Assembly: GCA_008931825.1 (NCBI GenBank)
Contig: QXVZ01014307.1
Coordinates: 19,911 to 40,894, forward strand
From: Phallusia fumigata
Lineage: Eukaryota > Chordata > Ascidiacea > Phlebobranchia > Ascidiidae
Length of the DNA: 20,984 bases
Reading direction: 5' to 3'
Shown here: piece after piece, positions 11,176 to 20,925 of the stretch
Numbering within the stretch: position 1 is the stretch's first letter
Layout of the letters: the number at the start of each line of letters is the position of its first letter
The notes under the pieces: generated by a model
Told to the model about the DNA's origin: nothing
Seen by the model: only the letters and a program-made list of their open reading frames with translations
Database searches by the model: none
Program-made: the position numbers and the translations under genes

Positions 11176-11587
11176 GCAAAATGTAGGTGCCACAATTTGA
11201 TCAACACAAACCCAAATTTTGCTCGTAACTGCGAAAGAGAAGCGAAAAAAAGTTTTCAGGGCACACCAATACCCGAAATATTTGCTCGCTTGAATACAGT
11301 TCATTGTAGTAAGTGTCATAGCTAACCGGAGGCTCAGAAGTAGCTAAATACGAAAAATTAAATTTTCATCCTCTGAATAAAATTTGGTATTATAATTCGC
11401 CCACATATATTTTTGCCACTACGTCAAACCGGACATTTAAAAGAAGGTGCAGGTAACGAACTAAATGGCATATTACCGCTTGGATGTAAATTGCACAGTT
11501 AAGGGCTTATAACAAGCAATCAGCACAAAAAACGAAATATCGCCATTGGAGCCAGTGTTCTGTTACTGCGAGTGCTCTCATCAACCA

Positions 11588-11836
11588 TTAAAAATCGTCA
11601 TTAAACTGCTTTCGTTTTTCAAAAGCAGTAGACATCTGGGCATAGGTCGCGGTTACGAACAAAACAACCAACACGAATACTATACTGCCGCCAAGGATGG
11701 CAACAAAGTACTCGACAAAAGATGAAGCACGCCCTTCCCAAGGAGGTACGTACAACTCGACACGTACCGTACCATTTCTTATCCTGACAATGGATGGTAG
11801 TACGGTGGTCAACGTAACGAGGAACGCTCAACGCAG
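11588..11836 (-). other. candidate terminal exon encoding a single membrane segment
   Basis: The minus-strand frame, open from about 11836, ends at TAA 11590-11588. It contains an ectodomain-like part (VRVELYVPPWEGRASS), a strong hydrophobic segment (ILGGSIVFVLVVLFVTAT) and a short charged tail (FEKRKQFNDDF). That layout suits the last exon of a single-pass membrane protein. No in-frame ATG with a clear context is present, and no splice acceptor is convincing. The Cys-containing frame at 12275-12529 on the same strand could be an upstream ectodomain exon, but the join is not established. Confidence 0.25.
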
Positions 11837-13149
11837 AACGAACCGTACCGTCATCCTTCACTGCCGCCAGATTATGAAAACTAATGGATGTCCAACAATT
11901 AACGTACGTCTATTCACTGCTTAAATAGAGGGCTACTACTTTTATATTACCAAAACATGCATTACGAGCCCCTTGAATGATATTTTCAACATTCACCATT
12001 ATTATTTTTAGAGGATATATGCATTACATTAGATCCCGACTTTGCTTGGCATTTTTAACATGATTGTTATGCAAGTATTGACCTCTTAATGAAACTGCTA
12101 ACTGGCAGCGGTGTTAATAGGGCGTATAGTCAGGTTTGGGTTCCGAACAAAAAGTGCAACAAAGAAAAGAATGTGTTATTTTCTCAAGCAAAGAATACAT
12201 TTTTGCTGAATCATTTCTAACCACGCTTATAATAAACTCTTTGTCAAAAGCATGATTTAAACCATATATCCACACTAAATCATCGTTTGATCTGCAGTTT
12301 CCTTAGTGGCACAGTCGCAGTCAACCGGACTGCGAACTTTAAATGACCTATTCAAACCCAGTTTCGCAGATGCGGTATCAATTTTAACAACGGTTCGCCC
12401 TTTGAGAGAAACAAGTATAAGCCTACACTGCATTGTAGAAAACGCGCTGTCGTTCACCGTGTGACATAGCACATTTCGGTTGACACTATGCGTCTTAAAT
12501 TTGTCAATCACTCCCTTCGCGTACCACAAGGTTCAGTCAGGTTAAAAGAAGAGAACGTTATAAATAAATTTATTCCTTATCCATACGTATTTATGCATGT
12601 CCAACATGGACACAACTTAACACATTATCGAAGTATTGTTGCTAATTGTCACTATAGCATTTTAAAATGCGTTAAACTAACCAGCTGTCTCTTCGTTTTT
12701 TTGTCATTCAAAAGCACTTCAACCGTGTAAACAACCTAATCTCCAATATGTCCAAAGGTAATTCAATTCCAATACGTTTGTCTGCTTCAAATTGGCAAGA
12801 ATCGTTTTCATCAACAGCTAAAAATGTGTCAAAGTAATATTTAAATGTACCAAAAGCATGTAAAAACGTTTCAAATCACATGTGTGTGTGTTACATGGTT
12901 GGCCCTTCCAACAGTTTTCAGAGTAGAGTCACTTTTGCTTTGAATGATGAGAAGACCTAAATATTTTCATCCTTGGAGCTTAAAATGGTGTTTCTTTTAA
13001 AAATGACCACTGCATTATTAAGAGCAGTATCTCTCCAAATCCACTTTCTGTTTGTCTTGAAAAAGGGAATCCTTGGTACAATATGTTTTTGTAGGTTGGA
13101 GAGGTAATTTATCTTCTGAGTATGTTTTTTATATCATATCGAATGACTG

Positions 13150-13324
13150 GTTTAAACCAGTGGTTCTTAACCCTTTTACCTTATTACCTATTATTTTTGC
13201 CAAATCTAATTTATCTATTTTTCTAGTTCTGCTTTACTAAACACAAAACAATGGGGTTTTAAGCTAATTACAACCTGTTTACATGTCAGCAATTACGGCT
13301 AGTTTAAGAATCACTGGCCTAAAC
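13150..13324. mobile_element. hAT-type MITE, 159 bp, with 8-bp target site duplication
   Basis: The element spans 13158-13316. It begins CAGTGGTTCTTAACC and ends in the near-complement (CAGTGATTCTTAAAC when read inward). This CAGTGGTTCTTAA-type inverted terminal repeat is characteristic of hAT DNA transposons. The flanks gtttaaac (13150-13157) and gcctaaac (13317-13324) match at 6 of 8 positions, as expected for an aged 8-bp hAT duplication. It is non-autonomous, as it has no coding capacity. Confidence 0.85.
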
Positions 13325-14130
13325 AAACAATTTAAGCTGATTGCAAACATGAAGATACAGTTGAACGTCAGTATATTTTATGCCTGTATATTTCCAAAGC
13401 ATAGCTGTGGAACTATTTCCACATTACATCCACCATCATGCTGGGAAAATTAGAACACAACATAGTCACTCTCTCAATAAATTTGCAACAGTAGTAAATA
13501 GGCATCAATGCATCCACATAAATATTAGCTGCAAAAAAGCTAGAACAGTGGATTCACCATATTACCATTAGACATGTACTGTGTCATACTAAAAAGGAAA
13601 TATACTTAATACAAATTCACCATACTACTTTACTTGGGTGCCACAGTATTTTTCGGCTTCTCATGACATTGTCATTTCTGCAGGCATTTCAGTTGCAAGA
13701 GTTCCCACATATGTACAGATGTTTATAAGATTATTTTGGTTGAAACATGACATGCTGTCCACTGGGGCTGCAGGGCATAACAAAACAGAAGACCCAATAT
13801 ACGATACAAAAATGTCATCTAATTTTGACACAATTTAATAATTTGTCTTGGTTTACCTATTGCTTATTAATTTGACACAAAAGATAGTGAAAATAATATG
13901 TATTTCTTGTGTGAAAACAGTCTTCAAAAGTCAGAATATTTGAAAAAGGTAAATGCATTTTTTAAAATCATATATTACAAAAACTTCAAAACCACATATG
14001 CAAGGATGATTTGTTTGAGGTCATAATTATCAAGTGAATGAAAAGTATTTTATTTATAAACCCAAAAGACATTGCTTTAGTATTTTTAAAAATGTGTCTT
14101 TAGGCCTGGAGAGTAGGTAAAACAATCTGT

Positions 14131-14476
14131 ATCTTAAAACTTGGACTATCATTTTGAAATGAATGGCTTTTCAAACACAATCCTGATTATCAAATTTTGC
14201 AGGTTCAGACTTTTTTGGAACCATTATACACACAAATTAACACCTTGCTTCTTTTAAAAGCTGTTTTACTACAACACATGTAAATTTTTAAAACATAACT
14301 TAAGCCAAATACATAACACTTTGCTTGAAATCAAACGCAAAACAAAATCTAACCAAAATGTACCTGCTACTCTCTAACTTTTTGGGGTGTTTGATTGACA
14401 AATATATTTAAATTGACAAGTGACAAAAAAAGCAGTGTGCCATTTATTTGACAATTTTTTAATGCCAACTTGCCTC
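14131..14476 (+). repeat. diverged direct repeat, left member
   Basis: Segment 14131-14176 matches 15521-15566 at about 80%. Further on, an aaatacataa stretch near 14316 matches 15757, and the 16-mer aatgccaacttgcctc at 14461-14476 is identical to 15785-15800. Order and strand are conserved. The pair lies on both sides of the fucosyltransferase relic. The family is unknown. Confidence 0.5.
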
Positions 14477-14497
14477 ATTGCTTCAGTACACCCCGCA

Positions 14498-14640
14498 GGG
14501 AAAGAAAGAGCGCGAATTCAGCTGACAAAGCGCGCAATTCATGGAAATCATAAACTGCCTGACTGCCCTCTAAATTTAATCAACGGCGAAGGTTTAGGAA
14601 ATACGCATACCAAAACATAAATGTATTGTTTGCAATACTT
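14498..14640 (+). repeat. dispersed repeat, copy 1
   Basis: Matches 20777-20925 on the same strand: agaaagagcgcgaattc, then atggaaatcataaactg, a ctgac/ccctc block and accaaaac-taaat. This copy has an extra 21 bp after gcgcgaattc, which looks like local duplication of that motif. The family is unknown. Confidence 0.65.
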
Positions 14641-15152
14641 CACATAACCTTAGTGGCAAAGTAGATTGAAATGTAAACAACTAAAAAATAATAATTTTGC
14701 TGGAATAAAACAATGCTCTAAATATCAATGCTTAAATAAGTTGAAGGACTTCGTAGCACAAAATGTTCGCTAACACGTATATTGTAGCAACAATATTTGC
14801 TGTATGCAGTGCCAACATTGGCGCGCTACGACGGAAAACCAACGACATAACAACATTGTTGGGGAAATGCTGATGCGTTTCTGCGCAGACTTCAAACAGA
14901 CCGTTTTTGTGTCGACTTTGCCACTGTTGGCGCATGCACCATCCCTCTTTTTACCAGTATGAGACTTTTAGATACTGTTCAGTTATGCAAAAGTGTAAAC
15001 ATCTAGATAAACAGTAGGGTACACGAAGGCAAAATTCCGTTTTACTACCTGAAAGAGTTTTAAAGGTGAAGAATCATACAATATGAAATTAATTTGATTT
15101 AAACACAAAAACACAAACAGCAAAAAAACGTTGTATGCTTTTCGTAGACTTT

Positions 15153-15390
15153 CAGTCGGGCTTTGGCGTGCTGCAATGGGAACTTTCTTTGCCGTACCAC
15201 CAGTCATAAATTGAATGAATTGAATTAATTTGAACGACGTTTCACTTTATCCCGCTGCTTTACTATTGTTTGATTGATTCCCTTCTGAAATGGCATGTAA
15301 TGTTCAAACTGAGGAATTTACGCGTTTGTGACTCAATGCCATGCATCGAACGACACATTTTGCACCATCCGTACTGATATGATGCCTGAG
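15153..15390 (-). pseudogene. relic of the last exon of a third alpha-1,3-fucosyltransferase copy
   Basis: Read on the minus strand, this matches the 3' half of exon 6 of copies A and B, from the CKMC region (GWCKMCRSMHGIES) through the basic stretch to the end of the reading frame. It is not functional. One base is missing near 15317 (gaatttacgcg against gaattgtacgcg), an AT-rich insertion near 15218-15231 adds an in-frame stop, and the upstream exons and catalytic motifs are absent; homology stops at about 15390. The 3' flank (about 14986-15152) also resembles the 3' flanks of A and B, so this arose from genomic duplication rather than from an mRNA. It keeps the 8 bp that copy A lost. Confidence 0.88.
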
Positions 15391-15520
15391 GTCTTTAAAA
15401 GTCAATACCTTAAAAAGATCTTGTATCAAAAAAACTATAGGCCTATAACCACATAAACATTAACTGGATAAATTTTTTTAACCAATGCATGTTGTTTCAG
15501 TAAGTGAAACCAATCTGCAT

Positions 15521-15800
15521 TTTAAAATTTGCACTTTCATCATGAAATAAATGGTTTCAAGAACTCCTACTTTAAAAACAGCCTGGATTGTCCAGGATTA
15601 CACAATCAGAATTTTTGAGATTTTGGGAGTTTTTGTTCTTATTTCCAAACTGCAAACTGCATTTTGTGCCACATCAAATAGTCCAATGTGGTTTTTCTCA
15701 CTATTCGTTTCTCATGCTGTTGTACAATAACATAAATTATTAAACTTACCGGGGCTAAATACATAAAGGGGCTAAATACATAAAAATGCCAACTTGCCTC
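15521..15800 (+). repeat. diverged direct repeat, right member, with 17-bp internal tandem duplication
   Basis: Counterpart of 14131-14476. Near its end the 17-mer ggggctaaatacataaa is present twice, exactly and back to back (15751-15767 and 15768-15784), directly before the shared 16-mer. Confidence 0.5.
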
Positions 15801-16779
15801 CACCAGTCGCATTTCTCATACTCTAGAAAATGTGGATTTTTAACTGATTTTAATGACGATTGTATACAACCGATATCGTCTGTTGGTGGGTTTAATGACT
15901 ATCGTAATAGTGCCATAGGGCCAGTTGGTCTGTTTCCCATAGCGATTACAAAAACACGCGATGGACATGAGATGTTTACATCTGAAAAAAGACATTAAGC
16001 TAAAGGACAAATAATAACTTTTATAAATAAACGATTTCCATGTATTCGGGAAAGCCCCTAAAACGTTTTTTTGTTGAGTTGAGTCTGTCTATAGCAGCCA
16101 TATAACCGTTAAATAAAGGTCCCCCTTTAAACAACGAAATAAATCATAAAGTGCAAAATCCCTGGTAGAAACTATACTATTTGTATCGTGTGCAAAACCT
16201 TTTGGTAAACAGCTTCTTCCGTTCACATTGTGTCATCGCCCACCTGTCTTGAATATGTTAGCGTTTACTGCGGTTTAGTACCAACAAACGTTTAGTCAGT
16301 GCATTTGCATTCCGGGAACGCGCCTGTTATTTCCGCATATCGTCAACTTAGCGTTTGTCATCCTTCGAATACCCCATTTGCAAAAAGCGCTACCATAAAT
16401 CACGTCCGCTGTTCTCAGTTGCGCTTGCGCTGCTGACAGTCATGCAGCGAGCGAGCGGCAGTTGAAGTGTGTCGCAAGATTTACTTAAACGAAATAGCAT
16501 TTCGTAAAGCTGGAAGAAAGCTCCTTTCGCCATAATCGCTACAATGAAGGAGCTTCTGTATGATATAAGCCCATGTATTTCCGCTGATATCTTAGTCTAG
16601 TCTAGTCTATTCCTATTCTAATATTCGATTCTATATTATACCTTGAGATTATGAGACGCGACGTAAGCTGTTACGCAGAATAAAAGTGAAGTGTTGAGTG
16701 GCCTGCACGATGTTGTTAACTATCAGCGAAGCCAGGAGTTAGTAATTATGTCAAACTTCGGCTTCACCTAAGGTTCGCA
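15801..16779. other. intergenic, no confident gene
   Basis: A plus-strand frame at 15786-15998 is not recognised. From about 16260 the sequence becomes richer in G+C and CpG. It contains an imperfect inverted repeat around 16417-16466, a small perfect hairpin (cgaaat-agc-atttcg, 16490-16504), three TAGTC units near 16593-16608, a TATA-like stretch (about 16632) and an AATAAA (16679). This could be a promoter or an LTR-like remnant; neither is proven. Confidence 0.4.
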
Positions 16780-17243
16780 CAACTGATAAGACGCAGGCCG
16801 GCAACCTCTCAGACCAAACCGCAGAAGGGCAAAAACTGTCCGACACGCTCGCTAGCTCTTCGCCGCAGGACGATCGGTCGCCGCCCCCGCCAGGCGCGGC
16901 CCCCGCAAGTCATAACATAGATTACTTACTAGTATTAAGTCATAGAATGTTTTGTATCCTATGGTTGAGTTTATTTCGTTTGGTGAAAGAAAACATAGCG
17001 ACACAGGCACGTAGTAGTACAAATCAATCACCTAGCTGCGCAACGATAGGACGTTATGAGGCGCAAAAAAAGGGAAGGGCACAGTTGAACGCGCTGCTGC
17101 TACACTGTTTTCAAACAGTTTCCCATTTACAGTTTTGTGATTTATTTAACCAAACGTATTGCAGTCAGACGTTCGTGCTGTTAGCGAAACGTGCAGTAAT
17201 TAGGCTATGGATTATATGTTTTGTACTTTGCCATCATTGCTAA
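16746..17243 (+). other. open frame of 165 codons beginning in a GC-rich, proline-rich block
   Basis: The frame is open from 16746 and ends at TAA 17241-17243. The first third (16780-16910) is strikingly GC-rich and encodes Ser/Gln/Pro-rich sequence (SPPPPGAAPASHN). After 16915 base composition drops to background. The only in-frame ATG is at 16947, inside the AT-rich half. Possible readings are a 5' exon of the TPR gene, a decayed gag-like region, or a GC-rich promoter block read by chance. Confidence 0.25.
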
Positions 17244-17523
17244 AACTAACTTGTAATATAACCACAAACTATTAAATTTTAAACTTGGAAATTATAGCAT
17301 AAACTAATCCTGTTTCTTTCTTTGACCCAGCATTTTCCTAAAAACTTCCCTTTTGGTAAAGATGCACCCAGAAAGTCAAACTAGTTTTATGATAGTAAAG
17401 CAGTGCATTCAGCACCTTGCAAGTCTGGTTATTTTTGTGTAAACTGCAATTATTTCAGTAAAAATGATTTTTACTTTAAGAATAAATTTCCAATATAGCA
17501 AAACCCAGATTGGTGTCTTAAAA
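17244..17523. other. upstream region of the TPR gene
   Basis: AT-rich, no coding frame. A pyrimidine tract followed by cag (about 17313-17332) resembles a 3' splice site on the plus strand, and a TATA box is not obvious. It could hold an intron or the promoter of the TPR gene. Confidence 0.35.
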
Positions 17524-17553
17524 ATGGCTTACATCCGGTTGTTTGGATGTTAA
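17524..17553 (+). other. possible upstream ORF before the TPR gene
   Basis: An ATG at 17524 opens a nine-codon frame (MAYIRLFGC) that ends at TAA 17553, 49 nt before the TPR start codon. It would be a uORF if the transcript starts upstream. The AG at 17561-17562 could be a cis- or trans-splice acceptor that removes it, but no clear pyrimidine tract precedes it. Confidence 0.25.
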
Positions 17554-17602
17554 AAAAAACAGTTACAAATTTGGTTGTCATTTCCACAACCAAGTTGATA
17601 AC

Positions 17603-18607
17603 ATGGATGAAAAGATTAAATTGGAGAACATTGATGAAAACATTAAATTGTTGTCAGGTAAACTAAAGGGATTTTGTGAAGATAATGGAAAGGAAAAAGA
17701 CACAGAAAACTGTGCTAAAATATTCTACCAGATGGGAAAGGAGTATGAAAAGTTATCAGATAACTGTGAAGACAAACACGAACAGAAGATTTCCCTTATC
17801 AGAAGTGCAGTTTTGTTGAATGCAGCAATTGTCAGGAATCCTGAAAATGTTGCAGACATTAAATCAGAGCTTTTAAATCNTATCGTGAAGCAAAGAGACT
17901 TAACAGACAAAAGTCTTCATGATATTGCATCTTGTCACCGTGGTCTTGGAATGTCACATTTGAAATTAGAGGATTTTACTAAGTTTTTGGAGCATTTAAA
18001 AACAGCAGTTGGTTTGTGGATTGAACTTGGCTGCACAGAAAATCTTAATCTCCTTTGCAAAACACTCGCCATATTTGGGGAAGACTTCATGAAACAGCAT
18101 GACTACTTACATGCTGTAACATGCTACGAACAAGAGTTGGAGATACACATACTAATTAATTCTAAGAATCTTTGTGTCAAATCTGACCTTTATATGAGGC
18201 TGGGGTTATGTTTTCATGAATTGGGTGAAAAGAAAGAGGCTTTGGAGTGGCTGAAACAGGCAAGAGAGATTTTATCATCATTGCATGGTAAAAAAGTGGA
18301 AACAAGAATTGCTTGGTGTGATGCCATGTTGGGGGCAGCATGTTTAGCTGTGGGAGAATTTGAAATTGCATTAAACCACTCTCGTGCTTGTTTAAAAGTT
18401 ATCCCCGATTCTCAGTTGGATTACTTGTCATTGTGCTATTTTACAATTGGTCAGTGCCTACTCCATTTTAACCAACCCACTGATGCATTGGATTCTTTTC
18501 AAGATTCCCTAAAATTATATGAAAAATTAAACCATCCAAAAGCAGTTGAATGCAGAAAGGCGATAGAAAGCTGTCAATTACATGCACATTTTCAAAATGT
18601 AGCCTAA
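17603..18607 (+). CDS. TPR-repeat protein, single exon, function unknown
   Basis: An uninterrupted frame of 334 aa starts at the first in-frame ATG (MDEKIKLENID) and ends at TAA 18605-18607. The frame stays open upstream to about 17543 without an ATG, so a further 5' exon cannot be excluded. After a charged helical N-terminus and an amphipathic block (SLIRSAVLLNAAIVRNP, about 64-80) come about five tetratricopeptide repeats: roughly 106-140, 150-183, 193-227, 236-268 and 275-310. The clearest are LYMRLGLCFHELGEKKEAL and LCYFTIGQCLLHFNQPTDAL. TPR arrays form helical scaffolds for protein binding; the partner is not evident. No signal peptide, membrane segment or catalytic domain is seen. Codon 93 holds an undetermined base (N at 17880; CNT codes for Leu, Pro, His or Arg). 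LGN/GPSM-like or rapsyn-like relatives are possible, but none of their accessory domains is present. The lack of introns contrasts with the neighbouring genes. Confidence 0.85.
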   Translation: MDEKIKLENIDENIKLLSGKLKGFCEDNGKEKDTENCAKIFYQMGKEYEKLSDNCEDKHEQKISLIRSAVLLNAAIVRNPENVADIKSELLNXIVKQRDLTDKSLHDIASCHRGLGMSHLKLEDFTKFLEHLKTAVGLWIELGCTENLNLLCKTLAIFGEDFMKQHDYLHAVTCYEQELEIHILINSKNLCVKSDLYMRLGLCFHELGEKKEALEWLKQAREILSSLHGKKVETRIAWCDAMLGAACLAVGEFEIALNHSRACLKVIPDSQLDYLSLCYFTIGQCLLHFNQPTDALDSFQDSLKLYEKLNHPKAVECRKAIESCQLHAHFQNVA

Positions 18608-19312
18608 ACTGGGCTGAGAAACATGCTGCAATCAGACATTAAGCAATTGCCCAATTCAAGCATGTTGCTCTATTATTTCAAGAAAACACAGGTGACCAAG
18701 GTGGAACAAGAACCAACAACCTTGTGGGCACAGATTACCTATGCTAACCACTTGACCATTATGGCAGTAAGAGGTGGTTTGACCATTAGGTAATTTGAAG
18801 TTCTACAGACCTACTGTGCAATGTTAAGATTTTGGACCTAAATGAGTACTGTACTTTTTAGCTGCATATGCTGTTGCACACCAAAATTACACAGTTATCT
18901 TGCTTTTTAAGATGCACAGTTGAGTTTAAGTATGCTTGTCACTTGTACAAACTTTTTCAGTGTGTTAGAGACCAGTCCAATAACATTTGCACTATCATTG
19001 TGTCAAAAGAAACTTGCATACACAATTTTGCTGGTGTTTGCATGTACTTTATTTTCTAATCCATTCTGTAACATACTTGTTTCAATGCTGACAATTTAAA
19101 CTAGAAGGGTGGCTTTCACCATGTAACCATTCCATATACACTATTACTCAATTTATCAAGTTTAGATATATTCACTACATTATTTTACATTGGGTATTTT
19201 ACATAGTTACCTAAGCTTTTTATGGCATGATTGTTTCTCCCCCCCCCCACGCATGGGTCCCCACACATGCAAAGTTGAGGATTATGCATCGATCCAGATA
19301 CATGTTCTTCTA
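18608..19312. other. 3' flank of the TPR gene, no gene seen
   Basis: Likely 3' UTR and spacer. No clear plus-strand AATAAA was found close to the stop. A run of C residues lies at about 19240-19249. Short frames here have no recognisable product. Confidence 0.45.
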
Positions 19313-19625
19313 ACTGTGTGAATTTCATCCTATTTAAACTATGTTAAATAATTTGATCCTTTTAGGAGGCTAGTGGTGTAACCACTGGGGATATGGAGTC
19401 AAATTATTAATTTAATACACCACTGTTCTACAAACTGTGTGAATTTTATTTAATTCGGGCATTGTTTAATAATTTAATCCATTTTAGGGGACTAGTGGGG
19501 TAACCTATGAGGCTATGGTGTCAAATTATTAATTCGATACATCCATCACACTGACATGTTGTACAAACTATGTGAATTTATCCAATTCGGACATTGATTT
19601 GTAATTTGACCCTTCCTGAAGGGGA
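19313..19625 (+). repeat. minisatellite, about 2.5 units of 121-133 bp
   Basis: Units start at actgtgtg (19313), actgtgtg (19434) and actatgtg (19567). Each carries gaattt, a taat/aattcgg-cattg block, ataattt-atcc, gg-ctagtgg-gtaacc and gtcaaattattaatt. The third unit is truncated and diverges after about 19625. Confidence 0.8.
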
Positions 19626-20092
19626 TTCATAAATATAACACCTTTTTATTTTGATTGCTTTTTTCATGCAATTTTGCCTGGTCTATTCATATTAGTTTGT
19701 GACAATATATTTATTCACATGCTTTGCAATTCACTTGTTTATTATCATGTTGTATTTTTACTTCTTAAGGGCAGTGCGTCTTTTCAGATAAAGATATGAT
19801 ATTAAAACAATTTGTGTTCATATACACGTTGCTACAGTGGCCCACAAGTACAATTCAACAATTTTTTGCAAACATTTTTTTCCAGGGTAACAACTTTTTT
19901 GCAGACGGTTTTTTAGTGCAAAAATTTTTTTTGTTGACAGTTTTTTTGTGCAAACATCTTTTATTAGTTCAACAATTTTTTTGCAGACAATTATTTTGTA
20001 CCTTATACGGCGTATCAAAAATAGCAAATTACTACTTGCGCAATATAGTACGCGGAAGCTGTCAGCATCGGCCCAAGTAATTAGGTGGGCGT

Positions 20093-20501
20093 GAGAGTAG
20101 AAAATCTAATAAACATAGTAAGCTATTTGATTTGCGGATTGTCGAAAATACCACAGGCACTAAGTTTGAGGTTGGGGTCATGGCTAAGGATGGGGCTAGG
20201 GTTAGTCGGTTTGGACTGTATTTTTATTTAAAATACACTTAAACCAATGGTGTATTTAACAAATAAACAAACCGTCTTTTTATCATATATCCAAATACCC
20301 CGCCACACAGAGTCTTTTAAACGTATGTTTTTCAAGTTTTAGTGGGTGTTAAGAATGTGTCGAGACGATTATAGTTGTGGAGTACAAATTGGTTAAGCGA
20401 GTATCGCCCATTTCTAGGTGCGAAAATTCTATAGGTCCAGTAAGTTTTGATGCTTGCGCTTAGTACATACTGTATTTTAGTAATAAACAACACGTCACAC
20501 C
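20093..20501. other. spacer of the fold-back element
   Basis: Non-coding, unique-looking sequence between the arms. A small hairpin (aaatacac ... gtgtattt) lies at about 20229-20255. Confidence 0.5.
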
Positions 20502-20623
20502 GCCTAATTACTTGGGCCGGCGCTGATGCTGACAGCTACCGAGTACAGAATTGCGCAAGAAGAAGTAATTTGCTATTTTTGATACGCTGTATAAGGCACA
20601 AAAGATTGTCAGCAAAAAAATTG

Positions 20624-20665
20624 TTGAACCATAGATACTACATACACATAGTATCTATGGTTGAA
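20624..20665. mobile_element. 32-bp palindromic insert flanked by 5-bp direct repeats
   Basis: A hairpin-forming sequence at 20629-20660 (ccatagatacta, loop, tagtatctatgg) is flanked by ttgaa on both sides (20624-20628 and 20661-20665). The matching site in the left arm of the fold-back element has neither the palindrome nor the second ttgaa copy. The comparison thus shows an empty site and a filled site. With flank bases the perfect stem is 14 bp with an 8-nt loop. Confidence 0.7.
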
Positions 20666-20776
20666 CTGAAAAAAAATGTTCGCACTTAAAAAAATTGTCT
20701 GCAAACAAATTGTTGCACTGAAAAAAACATTTTTTGCCTTCCACTCGTTTCTTCTGTTTCTTCTGTCCACCGAAAA

Positions 20777-20925
20777 GAGAAAGAAAGAGCGCGAATTCAT
20801 GGAAATCATAAACTGTCTGACTTCCCTCAAAAGTTGATTAGCCGCTGGGCATTGTTGAAACTGAAATTTACAGAGTTCACACACCAAAACGTAAATATTA
20901 GTCCTGGTATTTCTTAATAATAGCT
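20777..20925 (+). repeat. dispersed repeat, copy 2
   Basis: Same family as 14498-14640, without the 21-bp insertion. It begins about 40 bp beyond the right arm of the fold-back element and may be part of the same composite insertion. Confidence 0.65.

Larger units (their letters stand above)
10528..13157. other. intergenic: upstream region of fucosyltransferase copy B and unassigned sequence
   Basis: The first 1.1 kb is the duplicated upstream block described for copy A. Beyond it, two minus-strand open frames (11588-11812 and 12275-12529) are the only exon candidates. A short GT run lies near 12882-12892. No RNA gene or other gene is recognised from 12530 to 13157. Confidence 0.5.
13325..14985. 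other. intergenic, repeat-rich, no gene seen
   Basis: AT-rich sequence with short imperfect repeats (ttcaccata-ttac at 13554 and 13616). It contains the left member of a diverged direct repeat pair (14131-14476) and a copy of a dispersed repeat (14498-14640). A plus-strand 36-codon frame at 14763 starts with a signal-peptide-like segment (MFANTYIVATIFAVCSA), but an overlapping minus frame is longer and neither is recognised. Confidence 0.45.
19867..20738. mobile_element. fold-back (long inverted repeat) element, about 870 bp
   Basis: The left arm (about 19867-20092) and right arm (about 20502-20738) are reverse complements over more than 200 bp. The best match is the inner 110 bp (for example gtatcaaaaatagcaaatta at 20011 against its complement at 20569). 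The outer parts of both arms consist of degenerate short units of the type caacaattttttt / gcagacaattttttt / gtgcaaacattttttt. The 409-bp spacer has no coding frame. The layout fits a non-autonomous fold-back or MITE-like element. The outer ends are not sharp and no target duplication was identified. Confidence 0.8.

Noticed and set aside
17543..17602. Start of the TPR protein at 17543
   Set aside because: The codon there is TTG; the first ATG in frame is at 17603.
18868..19059. 63-codon plus-strand frame after the TPR gene
   Set aside because: AT-rich 3' flank without domain signs or codon pattern; probably chance.
19796..20080. Open frames in the left arm of the fold-back element
   Set aside because: They are phenylalanine-rich products of T runs in repeats, mirrored by Lys-rich frames on the other strand.
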